Assembly (NCBI GenBank): GCA_963798745.1
Contig: CAWCUF010000001.1
Coordinates: 372,001-436,000, forward strand
Direction: 5' to 3'
Origin: Prado023 sp963798745
Lineage (GTDB): Bacteria; Actinomycetota; Actinomycetes; S36-B12; CAIYMF01
DNA: 64,000 bases
Shown: positions 24,349 to 33,286 of the stretch, piece by piece
Numbering within the stretch: position 1 is the first letter of the stretch
How the letters are laid out: each line of letters opens with the position of its first letter
Translations under genes and position numbers: made by a program
The notes under the pieces: generated by a model
Told to the model about the DNA's origin: nothing
Seen by the model: only the letters and a program-made list of their open reading frames with translations
Databases searched by the model: none

Positions 24349-25274
24349 CGCAGCTCCGCCCCGGTCAGGCGCACCCGCAGGCGCTGGATCGGCGTCGGGG
24401 GCAACGACCGCACCGAGCCGCGCGCGTAGTAACGCTCGATGTAGTACTGAGCGGTCATCAGCACCGAGGTCATCGCCAGGTACCAGAGGCTGGCGGTGAC
24501 CAGCATCGGGAACGGTTGGAACGTGCGACTGCCGATCGCACTGGTCTGGAAGAACAGCTCGTAGTAGGGCACATAGGCCACCAGGGACGTGGTCTTGAGC
24601 ATCGAGATCGTCTCGTTGCCGGTGGGCGGCACGACCACCCGCATCGCCTGGGGGAGCACGATCCGGCGCAGCGTCTGCATCCGCGACAGGCCCAGCGCCG
24701 AGGCCGCCTCGCTCTGCCCCTCGTCGACCGACAGGATGCCGGCCCGGATGATCTCGGACATGTAGGCGGCCTCGTTCAGGCCCAGGCCGAGCAGGGCAGC
24801 GGCCACCGGCGGGATCAGGTCCCGGGTCTCGAACACCAGCCACTCCGGGCCGAACGGCACGCCCAGGGAGATCTTGCGGTACAGCGAGTTGAGATTGCCC
24901 CAGATGACCAGCTGCACCAGCACCGGGGTGCCCCGGAACACCCAGACGTAGAACCAGGCCGCGCCCGAGAGCACCCCGTTGGGCGACAGGCGCATCACGG
25001 CCAGGGCCACTCCGAGCAGCACGCCGATGATCATCGCGAGCGCGGTCAGCCACAGGGTCGTGACCACCCCCTCCACCACCGCGGGCGCGAAGGCGTTCTC
25101 CCACTGGAAGTTCCACTGCCAGTTGGGGTTGGTCAGCACGCTGTTGGCGAACATCGCCGCCAGCACCGCGATGACCGCCATCGCCACCCAGCGACCGGGG
25201 TGCCGCACCGGGATGGCCCGGATCGACTCCGGGGGCTTGCGGTGCGCCGGTGCGCTGGGTGGCGTGCTGGTCAT
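24345..25274 (-). CDS. Polar amino-acid ABC transporter, permease
   Basis: A 309-residue HisM/GlnP-type permease. The first helix is VAMAVIAVLAAMFANSVL, and several further helices follow. The coupling (EAA) loop is EAASALGLSRMQTLRRIVLPQA, ending in the typical P-QA. The segment FRGTPVLVQLVIWG is characteristic of the His/Glu/Gln/Arg permease family. It is a single permease gene, so it probably acts as a homodimer. It lies between the ATPase (ATGA overlap) and the binding protein (7 bp gap). Confidence 0.92.
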   Translation of the reverse strand: MTSTPPSAPAHRKPPESIRAIPVRHPGRWVAMAVIAVLAAMFANSVLTNPNWQWNFQWENAFAPAVVEGVVTTLWLTALAMIIGVLLGVALAVMRLSPNGVLSGAAWFYVWVFRGTPVLVQLVIWGNLNSLYRKISLGVPFGPEWLVFETRDLIPPVAAALLGLGLNEAAYMSEIIRAGILSVDEGQSEAASALGLSRMQTLRRIVLPQAMRVVVPPTGNETISMLKTTSLVAYVPYYELFFQTSAIGSRTFQPFPMLVTASLWYLAMTSVLMTAQYYIERYYARGSVRSLPPTPIQRLRVRLTGAELR

Positions 25275-25281
25275 GACCGGA

Positions 25282-26208
25282 TCAGCCCTGGACGGGGTTG
25301 ACCTCGGAGGTGGTGATCGCGCCGGACTCGACGCCCCAGTCGGTCAGGATCTTCAGGTACACCCCGTCGTCCATCAGCTTCTGCAGCGCGCCCTGGATCG
25401 CAGCGGTGTAGTCGCCCTGATCCTTGGGCACGGCCAGGCCGTAGGGGGCCGCATCGTAGACCTCCCCGGTCAGTTCCATCTGGTCGTTGGTCTGGGCGAT
25501 CGCATAGCCCACGACCGGGGAGTCAGCCAGCATCGCGTCGTCCTTGCCGGACACGACCGCCGCAGTGACATCACTCTGCAACTGGAACTGCTCGATGGTG
25601 ATGGCCTCCTTGCCCGCCTCGGTGCAGGCCTGCGAGCGGGCCTCGATGTCGGGCACCTGGACGGTCGCCTTCTGGACGGCCACCCGCCTGCCGCAGGCCT
25701 CGTCGGGCGTGATGCCCAGCGGGTTGCCCTTGGCCACCGCCCAACTCGTGCCGGCGTTGAAGTAGCTGGGCATGTCGACCTGCTGCTGCCGCTCGGCGTT
25801 GATCGTGAACGAGGAGGCGCCGAGCTCGTACTTTCCGGTCTTGACCCCCTCGACCAGCGAGTCGAAGGGTGCATTGTTCATCTGGGCGTCCAGACCCAGC
25901 ACCGCGCCCAGGGCATCCATGAGGTCAGCGGTGAAGCCGACCACCGTGGTGCCGTCGGCGTCGATGAACTCCCCGGGCGCGTACGAGGCATCGGTGCCGA
26001 TGGTCAGGACGCCGTCGGCAGCGATGTCAGCGGGCACCATGGCCGCCAGTGCCTCGTCCTTGGCCGGACCGGCCATCGCCGAGGCGCTGGGGTCGGTGCC
26101 CGTGCCGGTTGCGGTGTCGGTCTCGCTGCCACTGGAGCAGGCGGTCATCCCCGCGACCAGGGCGAACGCGCCCATGGTCACCCCAGCAGTTCTGATCAGG
26201 TTGCGCAT
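25282..26208 (-). CDS. Amino-acid ABC transporter substrate-binding lipoprotein
   Basis: A 308-residue solute-binding protein of family 3. The signal peptide (TAGVTMGAFALVAG) ends in a lipobox-like MTAC, followed by a Ser/Thr/Gly/Asp-rich linker. The mature part has GVLTIGTDASYAPGEF and VGFTADLMDALG, hallmarks of the fold. The ATG at 26208 has GAGGAG upstream; a longer reading frame lacks this and has no signal peptide. A TAGGCT hexamer at 26275-26280 is a likely -10. It leads the three-gene transporter operon. Confidence 0.93.
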   Translation of the reverse strand: MRNLIRTAGVTMGAFALVAGMTACSSGSETDTATGTGTDPSASAMAGPAKDEALAAMVPADIAADGVLTIGTDASYAPGEFIDADGTTVVGFTADLMDALGAVLGLDAQMNNAPFDSLVEGVKTGKYELGASSFTINAERQQQVDMPSYFNAGTSWAVAKGNPLGITPDEACGRRVAVQKATVQVPDIEARSQACTEAGKEAITIEQFQLQSDVTAAVVSGKDDAMLADSPVVGYAIAQTNDQMELTGEVYDAAPYGLAVPKDQGDYTAAIQGALQKLMDDGVYLKILTDWGVESGAITTSEVNPVQG

Positions 26209-26405
26209 CGTTGGGCTCCTCGGTGTGCCGTGGGCGGACGCTGCCACATGGACCGACAGCGTGTACGGGACCAGAGCCTAGCGACCGGAGTCCGCTGACG
26301 AACCCGCGTGCGCCGACGGGAATGGTTACGGATGGGTAACCAATCGCTGCGCGGGCTCGGATCTCCGCAGTGACGGTGCCGCCTGCGCGCACTACATTGA
26401 CGCCC
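26209..26405. promoter_or_regulatory. Divergent control region, transporter operon and DUF4177 gene
   Basis: Contains TAGGCT (minus, 26280-26275) for the transporter operon and TACATT (26393-26398) 7 nt ahead of the DUF4177 ATG, which suggests a leaderless transcript. An operator-like dyad, GGTTAC-GTAACC, lies at 26324-26341, between the two -10 sites. Confidence 0.45.
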
Positions 26406-26570
26406 ATGGCTGACCGAACCCGGTGGGAGTACGCCACCGCACCCTTGCTGATCCACGCCACCCAGCAGATCCTCAACAACTGGGGAACCGATGGCTGGGA
26501 GCTGGTCCAGGTCGTCCCCGGGCCGAACGCCGAGCAACTGGTCGCCTACTTCAAGCGCCCGGTCGTTTGA
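26406..26570 (+). CDS. DUF4177 family small protein
   Basis: A 54-residue protein (RTRWEYATAPLLIHATQQIL...GWELVQVVPG) matching the small DUF4177-type proteins found before RidA in actinobacteria. No membrane segment is present. The pattern W-E-Y, N-x-W-G-x-D-G-W-E-L-V is characteristic. The start lacks a Shine-Dalgarno but has a TACATT hexamer 7 nt upstream, so translation may be leaderless. It is separated from ridA by one base. Its function is unknown. Confidence 0.8.
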   Translation: MADRTRWEYATAPLLIHATQQILNNWGTDGWELVQVVPGPNAEQLVAYFKRPVV

Positions 26571-26571
26571 G

Positions 26572-27030
26572 ATGTCGGCCGTCGAGGAACGGCTGGGCGA
26601 CCTCGGCCACCAGGTGCCCGAGGTCGCTGCACCCGTCGCCACCTATGTGCCGGCCGTGCGCAGTGGGAACCTGATCTACACCGCCGGCCAGCTGCCCCTG
26701 CGCGCCGGGACCCTGATGGGCACCGGCAAGGTGGGCGCTGGGGTCAGCGCCGAGGCGGCGACCGTGATGGCCGCCCAGTGCGCGTTGAACGCGATCGCCG
26801 CGATCCGGTCGGTGGTCGGCGACCTGGATCGGGTCCGGGTGGTCAAGGTGGTCGGCTTCGTGGCCAGCGACCCCGGCTTCAGCGGGCAGCCCGGGGTCAT
26901 CAACGGGGCCAGCGAACTGCTGGGGGCTGCGTTCGGCACGGCCGGCACGCACGCCCGCTCGGCAGTCGGCGTGGCGGTGCTGCCGCTGGACGCCCCGGTC
27001 GAGGTCGAGGTCATCGCGGAGCTGACCTGA
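26572..27030 (+). CDS. ridA: RidA/YjgF family protein
   Basis: Enamine/imine deaminase family, 152 aa. Family landmarks are YTAGQLPLRAGTLMGTG (substrate pocket), QCALNAIAAIRSVVGDLDRV and the C-terminal RSAVGVAVLPLDAPVEVEV, which contains the Arg used to bind substrate. Such proteins clear reactive enamines from PLP enzymes. Its stop overlaps the NUDIX start by one base (TGATG), putting it in a five- or six-gene run that extends to the ArsA pair. Confidence 0.9.
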   Translation: MSAVEERLGDLGHQVPEVAAPVATYVPAVRSGNLIYTAGQLPLRAGTLMGTGKVGAGVSAEAATVMAAQCALNAIAAIRSVVGDLDRVRVVKVVGFVASDPGFSGQPGVINGASELLGAAFGTAGTHARSAVGVAVLPLDAPVEVEVIAELT

Positions 27031-27899
27031 TGGCCCTCGAGATGCCCGCTGCACTCGTGGCTCGGGCCAGGATGCTCGCCCAGGGTGGTGACTGGACCCC
27101 GCCGCCGTGTCGCGACGCCGCCACGATCGTGCTGCTGCGCGACGGTGCCGCCGGCCTCGAGGCGCTGCTCATGCGCCGGCCGGCCACCATGGCCTTCGCC
27201 CCGGGGATGCACGTCTTCCCCGGGGGGCGGGTCGACCCGGGGCCCGACAGCCAGCCCCCGGTACGCGGCTGGGTCCCGGATCCGGGACGAGGGGACCCCG
27301 ACCTGGCCCGGGCCCTGGTCGTGGCCGGCGTGCGCGAGACCTTCGAGGAGGCCGGGGTGCTGCTGGCCGTCGACCATGCCGGGCGACCTGCCCGACCCGA
27401 TGATCAGTGGGCGGCCGACCGTCAGGCCAGTGAGCACGCCGCGGGCTTCCCGTCCGTGCTGGCCCGCCGTCGGCTGCACATCCGCGGGGATCTCCTGGTG
27501 CCGATCGCGCACTGGATCACCCCGGAGGTCGAGACCCGCCGCTACGACACGCGCTTCCTGGCCGCCGCCCTGCCCGAGGGGCAATCCGTGGACGCGCACG
27601 CAACCGAGACCGACTCCGGGCACTGGGTGGCGCCGGCTGACGCCCTGGCCGCCTACCGGGCCGGGGCGATGGCCATGCTGCCACCGACGGTCGCGGTGCT
27701 GGCCGACCTGACCAGGCAGCGTTCGGTCGCCGCCGCCCTGGAGTGGGCCCGCAGTCGCCAGGAGACCGTCGTGCCGGTCATGCCCCGGCCAAGGGTCGCC
27801 GGGGACGACCTGGAGTGGGTGCTGGTCCACGGGTACACGGGCGAGGTCATCTCGGCCACCGACCAGCCGGCCGGATCCGAGGAGCGAGGGACCCGCTGA
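27030..27899 (+). CDS. NUDIX hydrolase, long form
   Basis: A 289-residue NUDIX protein. The box is split: FPGGRVDPGP (55-65 region), a 30-residue insert, then VAGVRETFEEAGVLLAV, typical of the longer RNU/ADP-ribose-like branch. The N-terminus has ALLMRRPATMAFAPGMHVF. The substrate cannot be fixed from sequence. The start overlaps the ridA stop and the stop overlaps the next gene (TGATG), so it is within the operon. Confidence 0.85.
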   Translation: MALEMPAALVARARMLAQGGDWTPPPCRDAATIVLLRDGAAGLEALLMRRPATMAFAPGMHVFPGGRVDPGPDSQPPVRGWVPDPGRGDPDLARALVVAGVRETFEEAGVLLAVDHAGRPARPDDQWAADRQASEHAAGFPSVLARRRLHIRGDLLVPIAHWITPEVETRRYDTRFLAAALPEGQSVDAHATETDSGHWVAPADALAAYRAGAMAMLPPTVAVLADLTRQRSVAAALEWARSRQETVVPVMPRPRVAGDDLEWVLVHGYTGEVISATDQPAGSEERGTR

Positions 27900-28726
27900 T
27901 GCGCCCGCTCGGGTCCAGCGGACCCTGGGCCGCTGGCCAGGTGACGCCCCGGGCCAGCGCTGTGCTGGCACCGAATGCCAGCCCGATGACCCTGGACGGC
28001 ACCAACTCGTGGCTGCTCTGCGAGCCCGGCGCCACCCGGGCGATCGTGATCGATCCTGGCCCGGACGACCCCGGTCACCTGGCCGCACTGGTCGATGCCG
28101 CCGATCGGCTCGGCGCCCGGATAGCCATGATCCTGCTGACCCATGGTCACGCCGACCACAGCGCCGGGGCCCGGTCCCTGCACGAACTCACCGGTGCCCC
28201 GGTCCGGGCCCTCGACCCCGCCCACCGCCTCGGCGGTGCGGGCCTGGGCGAGGGGGATGTCGTGGACCTGGCCGGGCTCGAGCTGTCCGTGGTCGCCACC
28301 CCCGGGCACACCCACGACAGCCTGACGTTCCTGCTGAGCGCGGATGGAGCCCTGCTGACCGGGGACAGTGTCCTGGGACGCGGCAGCGCGGTCATAGCCC
28401 ACCCGGATGGACACCTCGGGTCCTACCTGACCTCACTGGAGCGCTTGGCCCACCTGGCGCAGGAGACCGGGGCGCGCTGGGTGCTGCCCGGGCACGGACC
28501 GGCGAACGCCGACCCGGCCGGCCTGCTGGCCGACTACACGGAGCACCGCAACCAGCGGTTGGCCCTCGTCGAGGCGGCGATGCGCGGCGGCACCACCGAC
28601 CTGGACGACCTGCTGGTGACGGTGTATCCGGAGGTGCCGATCCCGCTGCGCTGGGCCGCACGACTGTCCCTGGCCGCGCAGGTGGAGTACCTGACCGAGC
28701 GGGCAGTCGGCCTCGGGTCGAACTAG
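27899..28726 (+). CDS. Metallo-beta-lactamase-fold hydrolase (LACTB2-like)
   Basis: A 275-residue MBL-fold protein. The metal-binding motif is LLTHGHADHSAGA; further ligands lie in ATPGHTHDS, LLTGDSVLG and WVLPGHGP. The C-terminal winged-helix part (DLDDLLVTVY...VEYLTERAVGL) matches the LACTB2/Rv3677c group, whose human member is an endoribonuclease; the role here is unproven. The start overlaps the NUDIX stop by one base. Confidence 0.87.
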   Translation: MRPLGSSGPWAAGQVTPRASAVLAPNASPMTLDGTNSWLLCEPGATRAIVIDPGPDDPGHLAALVDAADRLGARIAMILLTHGHADHSAGARSLHELTGAPVRALDPAHRLGGAGLGEGDVVDLAGLELSVVATPGHTHDSLTFLLSADGALLTGDSVLGRGSAVIAHPDGHLGSYLTSLERLAHLAQETGARWVLPGHGPANADPAGLLADYTEHRNQRLALVEAAMRGGTTDLDDLLVTVYPEVPIPLRWAARLSLAAQVEYLTERAVGLGSN

Positions 28727-28736
28727 TCTCCTACCG
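28724..28736 (+). promoter_or_regulatory. Candidate leaderless promoter of the first arsA-type gene
   Basis: TAGTCT (28724-28729) overlaps the stop codon of the upstream MBL gene and is six bases before the GTG start. It would allow separate expression of the ATPase pair without a leader. Confidence 0.4.
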
Positions 28737-29764
28737 TGACTCCTTCGCTGTTCCCCGACGTGCGGCTGCACATCGTGACCGGCAAGGGCGGCACGGGCAA
28801 GACCACGGTGGCCGCTGCCCTGGCCCTGGCGCTGGCCGCCGAGGGCCGGCGCACGCTGCTCATGGAGGTCGAGGGACGGCAGGGCATCGCGGGCCTGTTC
28901 GACTCCCCGCCGCTGCCCTACGAGGAGCGCCGGGTGGCCCGTGCCCCCGGCGGCGGCGAGGTCCGGGCCCTGGCAGTGGACCCGGAGGCAGCCCTGCTGG
29001 AGTACCTGGAGATGTTCTACAACCTGCGCCGGGCCGGCTCGGCGCTGTCCCGGCTGGGTGCCATCGACTTCGCCACCACGATCGCCCCGGGCGTGCGCGA
29101 CGTGCTGCTGACCGGCAAGGCCGTCGAGTCGGTCAAGCGCAACACCCGTGGGGTGCCCGTCTTCGACGCCGTGGTGATGGACGCCCCGCCGACCGGCCGG
29201 ATCACGAGGTTCCTCAACGTCAACTCCGAGGTTGCCGGCATCGCCCGCATGGGCCCGATCCATGGTCAGGCCAACTCCGTGATGGCGGTGATGCACTCCC
29301 CGCGCACCGCCGTGCACCTGGTGACCCTGCTCGAGGAGATGCCGGTCCAGGAGACCATCGACGGCGTGCGCGACCTACGCGCCGAGGACCTGCCCGTGGG
29401 GGCGATCATCATCAACTCCGACCGCCCGCCCCGGCTGACCGCCGACCAACGCCACGCGGCGCTGACCGGGTCCTTGGACCACCGCGCGATCGCCGGCTCG
29501 GTGGCCTCGACCGGGATCGTGACCACCGGGCACCCGCATCCCCTCGACGAGGTGGTCGCCGCCCTGGCCGACGAGGCTCGCGAGCATGCACAGCGAGCGG
29601 CGGTCGCCGATGCGGAGCGGGCCCGGCTCGTCGAGTTGGACCTGCCCACCCTCACCCTGCCGCAGCTGCCCACCGGCATCGACCTGTCCGCCCTGCACGT
29701 ATTGGCCGATCGGCTGCGGACAGGTGGTCTGGGACCGCAGCCGGGCACGCAGGAGCGCCCATGA
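28736..29764 (+). CDS. ArsA/GET3-family ATPase, first of a pair (Rv3679-like)
   Basis: A 342-residue P-loop ATPase. The deviant Walker A is GKGGTGKTTVAA (Lys at both positions of the KGGxGK signature) and the switch region is DAVVMDAPPTGRITRFL. In mycobacteria the equivalent pair (Rv3679/Rv3680) forms a hetero-oligomeric ATPase linked to glycerol and stress phenotypes. No arsenite cysteines were seen, so an arsenical pump role is unlikely. It overlaps the second ATPase by four bases (ATGA). Confidence 0.87.
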   Translation: MTPSLFPDVRLHIVTGKGGTGKTTVAAALALALAAEGRRTLLMEVEGRQGIAGLFDSPPLPYEERRVARAPGGGEVRALAVDPEAALLEYLEMFYNLRRAGSALSRLGAIDFATTIAPGVRDVLLTGKAVESVKRNTRGVPVFDAVVMDAPPTGRITRFLNVNSEVAGIARMGPIHGQANSVMAVMHSPRTAVHLVTLLEEMPVQETIDGVRDLRAEDLPVGAIIINSDRPPRLTADQRHAALTGSLDHRAIAGSVASTGIVTTGHPHPLDEVVAALADEAREHAQRAAVADAERARLVELDLPTLTLPQLPTGIDLSALHVLADRLRTGGLGPQPGTQERP

Positions 29765-30951
29765 GTACTCCCATGTGGGCCTCGGCGCCCAGCCTCGACA
29801 TCGACGCCCTGCTGGCTGATCGGGGCACCCGAATCCTGGTCTGCTGCGGCTCGGGCGGTGTGGGCAAGACCACCACCGCTGCTGCCCTGGGCGTCCGGGC
29901 GGCCGAGGCCGGGCGGCGGACCGTGGTCCTCACGATCGACCCGGCTCGTCGGCTGGCCCAGTCCCTGGGTCTGTCGAAGCTGGACAACACCCCCGCGTCG
30001 ATCCCCGGCATCGACACCTCGGCCGGGGGCACGCTCGACGCGATGATGCTGGACATGAAGCGCACCTTCGACGAGGTCGTGATGGCGCACACCGACCCCG
30101 AGCGTGCCCAGGCCATCCTGGCCAACCCCTTCTACGAGGCCCTGTCGAGCTCATTCGCCGGCACCCAGGAGTACATGGCCATGGAGAAGCTGGGCCAGCT
30201 GCACCGCCAGTCCGAGGCGCAGGGCACCTGGGACCTGATCATCGTCGACACCCCGCCCTCGCGCTCGGCCCTGGACTTCCTCGACGCACCCCGACGGCTG
30301 GGCGCCTTCCTCGACGGCCGGTTGATCCGAATCCTGGCCGCACCGGCGCGGGCCGGTGGGCGGGCATACATGCGCCTGCTCAGCGCCAGCCTCGGGGTGT
30401 TCAGCAATGTGCTCACCCGGATCGTGGGAGCCCAGGTCCTGACCGACCTGCAGACCTTCGTCGCGTCCTTCGACGCGCTCTTCGGCGGCTTCCGGGAACG
30501 TGCCGATCAGACCTACGCGCTCCTGGCAGCACCCGGTACGGCGTTCCTGGTGGTCGCCTCGCCCGAGCCCGACGCCCTGCGTGAGGCGGCCTTCTTCGTC
30601 GAACGCCTGGAGTCCGAGCAGATCCCCCTGGCCGGACTGGTGCTCAACCGGGTCGCGCCGGTCCGGCTGCCTGAACTGAGCCATGACCAGGCGGCCGCCG
30701 GCGCCGAGCGGCTGCGGGCAACCGACCCCCCGCAGGAGTCCGCCGAGGCCCTGACCGCTGCCCTGCTCGAACTGCACGCCGACCGGATGCGTCAGGCCCA
30801 GCGCCAGCACCGGCTGGTCGACGGTTTCGTGGCCGCGAACCCGGGTGTGGCTGTGACATCAATCACCGCCCTGGCCCAAGATGTGCATGACCTGGCAGGT
30901 TTACGCCTCGTGGCTGAGCTCCTGGCCGAGCCACGCCCAACCCTCGTGTGA
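29761..30951 (+). CDS. ArsA/GET3-family ATPase, second of a pair (Rv3680-like)
   Basis: A 396-residue partner of the previous protein. Its Walker A is CGSGGVGKTTTAAALG, with Ser in place of the first signature Lys, so the two subunits differ at the trans-acting lysine. VLTIDPARRLAQSLGL and DLIIVDTPPSRSALDFLD are the switch regions. The paired order and the difference in signature lysine suggest an asymmetric dimer. The ATG overlaps the first ATPase stop. It is followed after 36 bp by ponA2; the whiB4 gene found here in mycobacteria is absent. Confidence 0.87.
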   Translation: MSTPMWASAPSLDIDALLADRGTRILVCCGSGGVGKTTTAAALGVRAAEAGRRTVVLTIDPARRLAQSLGLSKLDNTPASIPGIDTSAGGTLDAMMLDMKRTFDEVVMAHTDPERAQAILANPFYEALSSSFAGTQEYMAMEKLGQLHRQSEAQGTWDLIIVDTPPSRSALDFLDAPRRLGAFLDGRLIRILAAPARAGGRAYMRLLSASLGVFSNVLTRIVGAQVLTDLQTFVASFDALFGGFRERADQTYALLAAPGTAFLVVASPEPDALREAAFFVERLESEQIPLAGLVLNRVAPVRLPELSHDQAAAGAERLRATDPPQESAEALTAALLELHADRMRQAQRQHRLVDGFVAANPGVAVTSITALAQDVHDLAGLRLVAELLAEPRPTLV

Positions 30952-30974
30952 GGGGCACTGGGCAGAATGTGCCG

Positions 30975-30988
30975 TAAAATTGGGCACA
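30975..30988 (+). promoter_or_regulatory. Candidate leaderless promoter of ponA2
   Basis: TAAAAT (30975-30980) is seven bases before the ATG at 30988. The short 36-bp gap after the ATPase gene also has GGCAC/GTGCC arms around GGGCAGAA. No clear -35 was found. Confidence 0.45.
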
Positions 30989-33264
30989 TGCCTTCTGCCC
31001 GACCTCCCCGCAACCGTGCCCGCTGGTCGATTCCGAGACTCGTGGCCATGCTGTCCATCGCTGGTCTCGCCGGAATCCTAGTGGCCGGCATGGCGCTGCC
31101 CGTCGTCGGCCCGGTGGGTCTGCTGGCCCGGGACTCCATCGGCTCCTTCGAGGACCTGCCCCGCGACTTCCGCGAGCCCGCCCTGCCGGTGCGGACCCGG
31201 GTGTACGCCGCCGACGGCACCAAGATCGCCACGGTCTTCGAGGAGAACCGCAAGGAGGTGCCCCTGGACAAGGTGGCACCGGTCATGCAGGACGCCGTCG
31301 TCGCGATCGAGGACTCCCGCTTCTACGAGCACAACGGCTTCGACCCGCGCGGCTTCGCGCGTGCTGCGGTGACCAACCTGACCGCGGGCGGCGTGACGCA
31401 GGGCGGTTCGACCCTGACGATGCAGTACGTCAAGAACGTGCTGCTCACCGCCGCCACCGACGAGGCGGGGCAGCAAGCAGCCCGCGAGGACACGATCAGC
31501 CGCAAGCTGCGTGAGATCCGCTACGCGATGGCCGTCGAGCAGCGCCTGACCAAGGAGCAGATCCTCGAGCGCTACCTCAACATCAGCTACTACGGGGCCA
31601 AGGCCTACGGCGTGGAGGCCGCCTCCCAGCGCTACTTCTCCAAGAAGGCCAAGGACCTGACGCTGGTGGAGGCTGCCACCCTGGCCGGGATCGTCCAGCA
31701 GCCCAGCCGCTTCGACCCGACCAACAACCCCAAGCAGTCCCAGGCCCGTCGTGACGTGGTGCTCAACCGGATGGCCGAGTTGGGCTACATCACCGTCGAG
31801 GAGGCCCGCGAGGCCAAGGCCCAGGACGTCGAGGACTACCTGGACACCAAGATCCAGTACAACGGTTGCACCACGTCGTTCGCGCCGTACTTCTGCGACT
31901 ACGCGATCCGCGCCGTGCAGGACCTCAAGGCCCTGGGCAAGACCGAGGCCGACCGGGCCGAGGCCTGGCGGGCCGGCGGGTACAAGGTCTACACGACCCT
32001 GGACGTCAAGGCCCAGGATGCGGCGAAGAAGTCGGTGATGGCCGCGATCCCGCCCAAGGACCCGAGCAAGAAGGCGGTCGCCATCGCCATGGTCACCCCG
32101 GGGACCGGCGATGTCCGGGCCCTGGCGCAGAACCGTGAGTGGGGCACCGGGGACTCCCAGGACAACTGGTGGGAGACCACCTACAACTACGCCGTCGACC
32201 TGGCCGATGGCGGCACGCAGGGCATGCAGGCCGGCTCCACGTTCAAGATCTTCACCCTGTTGGCGGCCCTGGACAAGGGCATCAGCCCCTACACGGTGAT
32301 CAACTCCCCGCCCAGCAAGACGTTCACGGGCTTCGTCGGCTGCGACGACACCCTGCTCACGGGCGGCACCAGCGGCGGGGACCAGCCGTGGACGGTCAAG
32401 AACTCGACCTCGTCGGGCAACTTCGACATGTTCCGGGGGGCCGCCTACTCGGTGAACACGTTCTTCGTCGAGTTGGAGAAGCGCGCCACGGTGTGCGAGA
32501 CCGTGGACATGGCCCGCAAACTCGGTGTGAAGTACGCCGACGGCGCCGACCTGGGCGATGTCCGACCCGGCGGGACCACCGCGGAGGTGGCCTCGTTCAC
32601 GCTCGGCTCGACCGAGATCTCCCCGTTGACGCTGGCCAACGCCTACGCCACGGTCAGCGCGCACGGGGTCTACTGCAAGCCCCGGGTCATCACCAAGATC
32701 GTGGACCGCGACGGCAAGAAGCTGTCGGTGCCCAAGTCCAAGTGCGACCAGGTCGTCAGCCGCAACGTCGCCGACGCCGCCGCTGCGGTGCTGACCAACG
32801 TGGTCGATGGCGGGATCCCTGGCCGGACCGGTGGCGCGATGGCGATCGGGCGCGACACCACTGGCAAGACCGGCACCATCGACAGCCAGGCTGCTGTCTG
32901 GTTCGCCGGGGCCACCCCGGACCTGAGCGCGGCGGTGTGGGTCGGCGACCCGCGCGGCGGCTACGGACACCCGCTGCGCAACCTCACCATCAACGGGCGC
33001 TACTACTCGAAGGTGTTCGGCTCCTCACTGCCCGGCCCCACCTGGAAGAACGCCATGCAGGGGGCCCTGGCGGGCAGCGACCCGGTACCCATGGAGCTGC
33101 GCAACGAGTGGAACCTGCGCCCCGCACGCCAGGGTTCGCCGAGCCAGCGGGCCACGGTCGAGGCGGCCCCGACGGTGCCGTGGTGGCAGCGGGCGTACAC
33201 GGGTCAGGTCGACGAGGCGTCCACGCAGGCGTCGGCCCCGTTGGGCGCACCCGCTGGGCAGTAG
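30988..33264 (+). CDS. ponA2: Bifunctional class A penicillin-binding protein
   Basis: Peptidoglycan glycosyltransferase and transpeptidase, 758 aa. An N-terminal membrane anchor (LVAMLSIAGLAGILVAGMAL) precedes the GT51 domain with AIEDSRFYEHNGFDPRG and QGGSTLTMQYVKN. The transpeptidase domain has the active-site AGSTFKIFT, the SVN of AYSVNTFF and TTGKTGT. The C-terminus lacks the PASTA domain of mycobacterial PonA2. ATG 30988 is preferred over ATG 30967 because TAAAAT lies between them at -10 spacing. It is convergent with the YqeY-like gene. Confidence 0.93.
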   Translation: MPSARPPRNRARWSIPRLVAMLSIAGLAGILVAGMALPVVGPVGLLARDSIGSFEDLPRDFREPALPVRTRVYAADGTKIATVFEENRKEVPLDKVAPVMQDAVVAIEDSRFYEHNGFDPRGFARAAVTNLTAGGVTQGGSTLTMQYVKNVLLTAATDEAGQQAAREDTISRKLREIRYAMAVEQRLTKEQILERYLNISYYGAKAYGVEAASQRYFSKKAKDLTLVEAATLAGIVQQPSRFDPTNNPKQSQARRDVVLNRMAELGYITVEEAREAKAQDVEDYLDTKIQYNGCTTSFAPYFCDYAIRAVQDLKALGKTEADRAEAWRAGGYKVYTTLDVKAQDAAKKSVMAAIPPKDPSKKAVAIAMVTPGTGDVRALAQNREWGTGDSQDNWWETTYNYAVDLADGGTQGMQAGSTFKIFTLLAALDKGISPYTVINSPPSKTFTGFVGCDDTLLTGGTSGGDQPWTVKNSTSSGNFDMFRGAAYSVNTFFVELEKRATVCETVDMARKLGVKYADGADLGDVRPGGTTAEVASFTLGSTEISPLTLANAYATVSAHGVYCKPRVITKIVDRDGKKLSVPKSKCDQVVSRNVADAAAAVLTNVVDGGIPGRTGGAMAIGRDTTGKTGTIDSQAAVWFAGATPDLSAAVWVGDPRGGYGHPLRNLTINGRYYSKVFGSSLPGPTWKNAMQGALAGSDPVPMELRNEWNLRPARQGSPSQRATVEAAPTVPWWQRAYTGQVDEASTQASAPLGAPAGQ

Positions 33265-33286
33265 ACCCGCAGGCCGCGACAGCGCC

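Noticed and set aside
30952..30987. A hidden whiB4-type gene between the ATPase pair and ponA2
   Set aside because: Only 36 bp are available, and no Cys-x2-Cys-type reading frame exists there.
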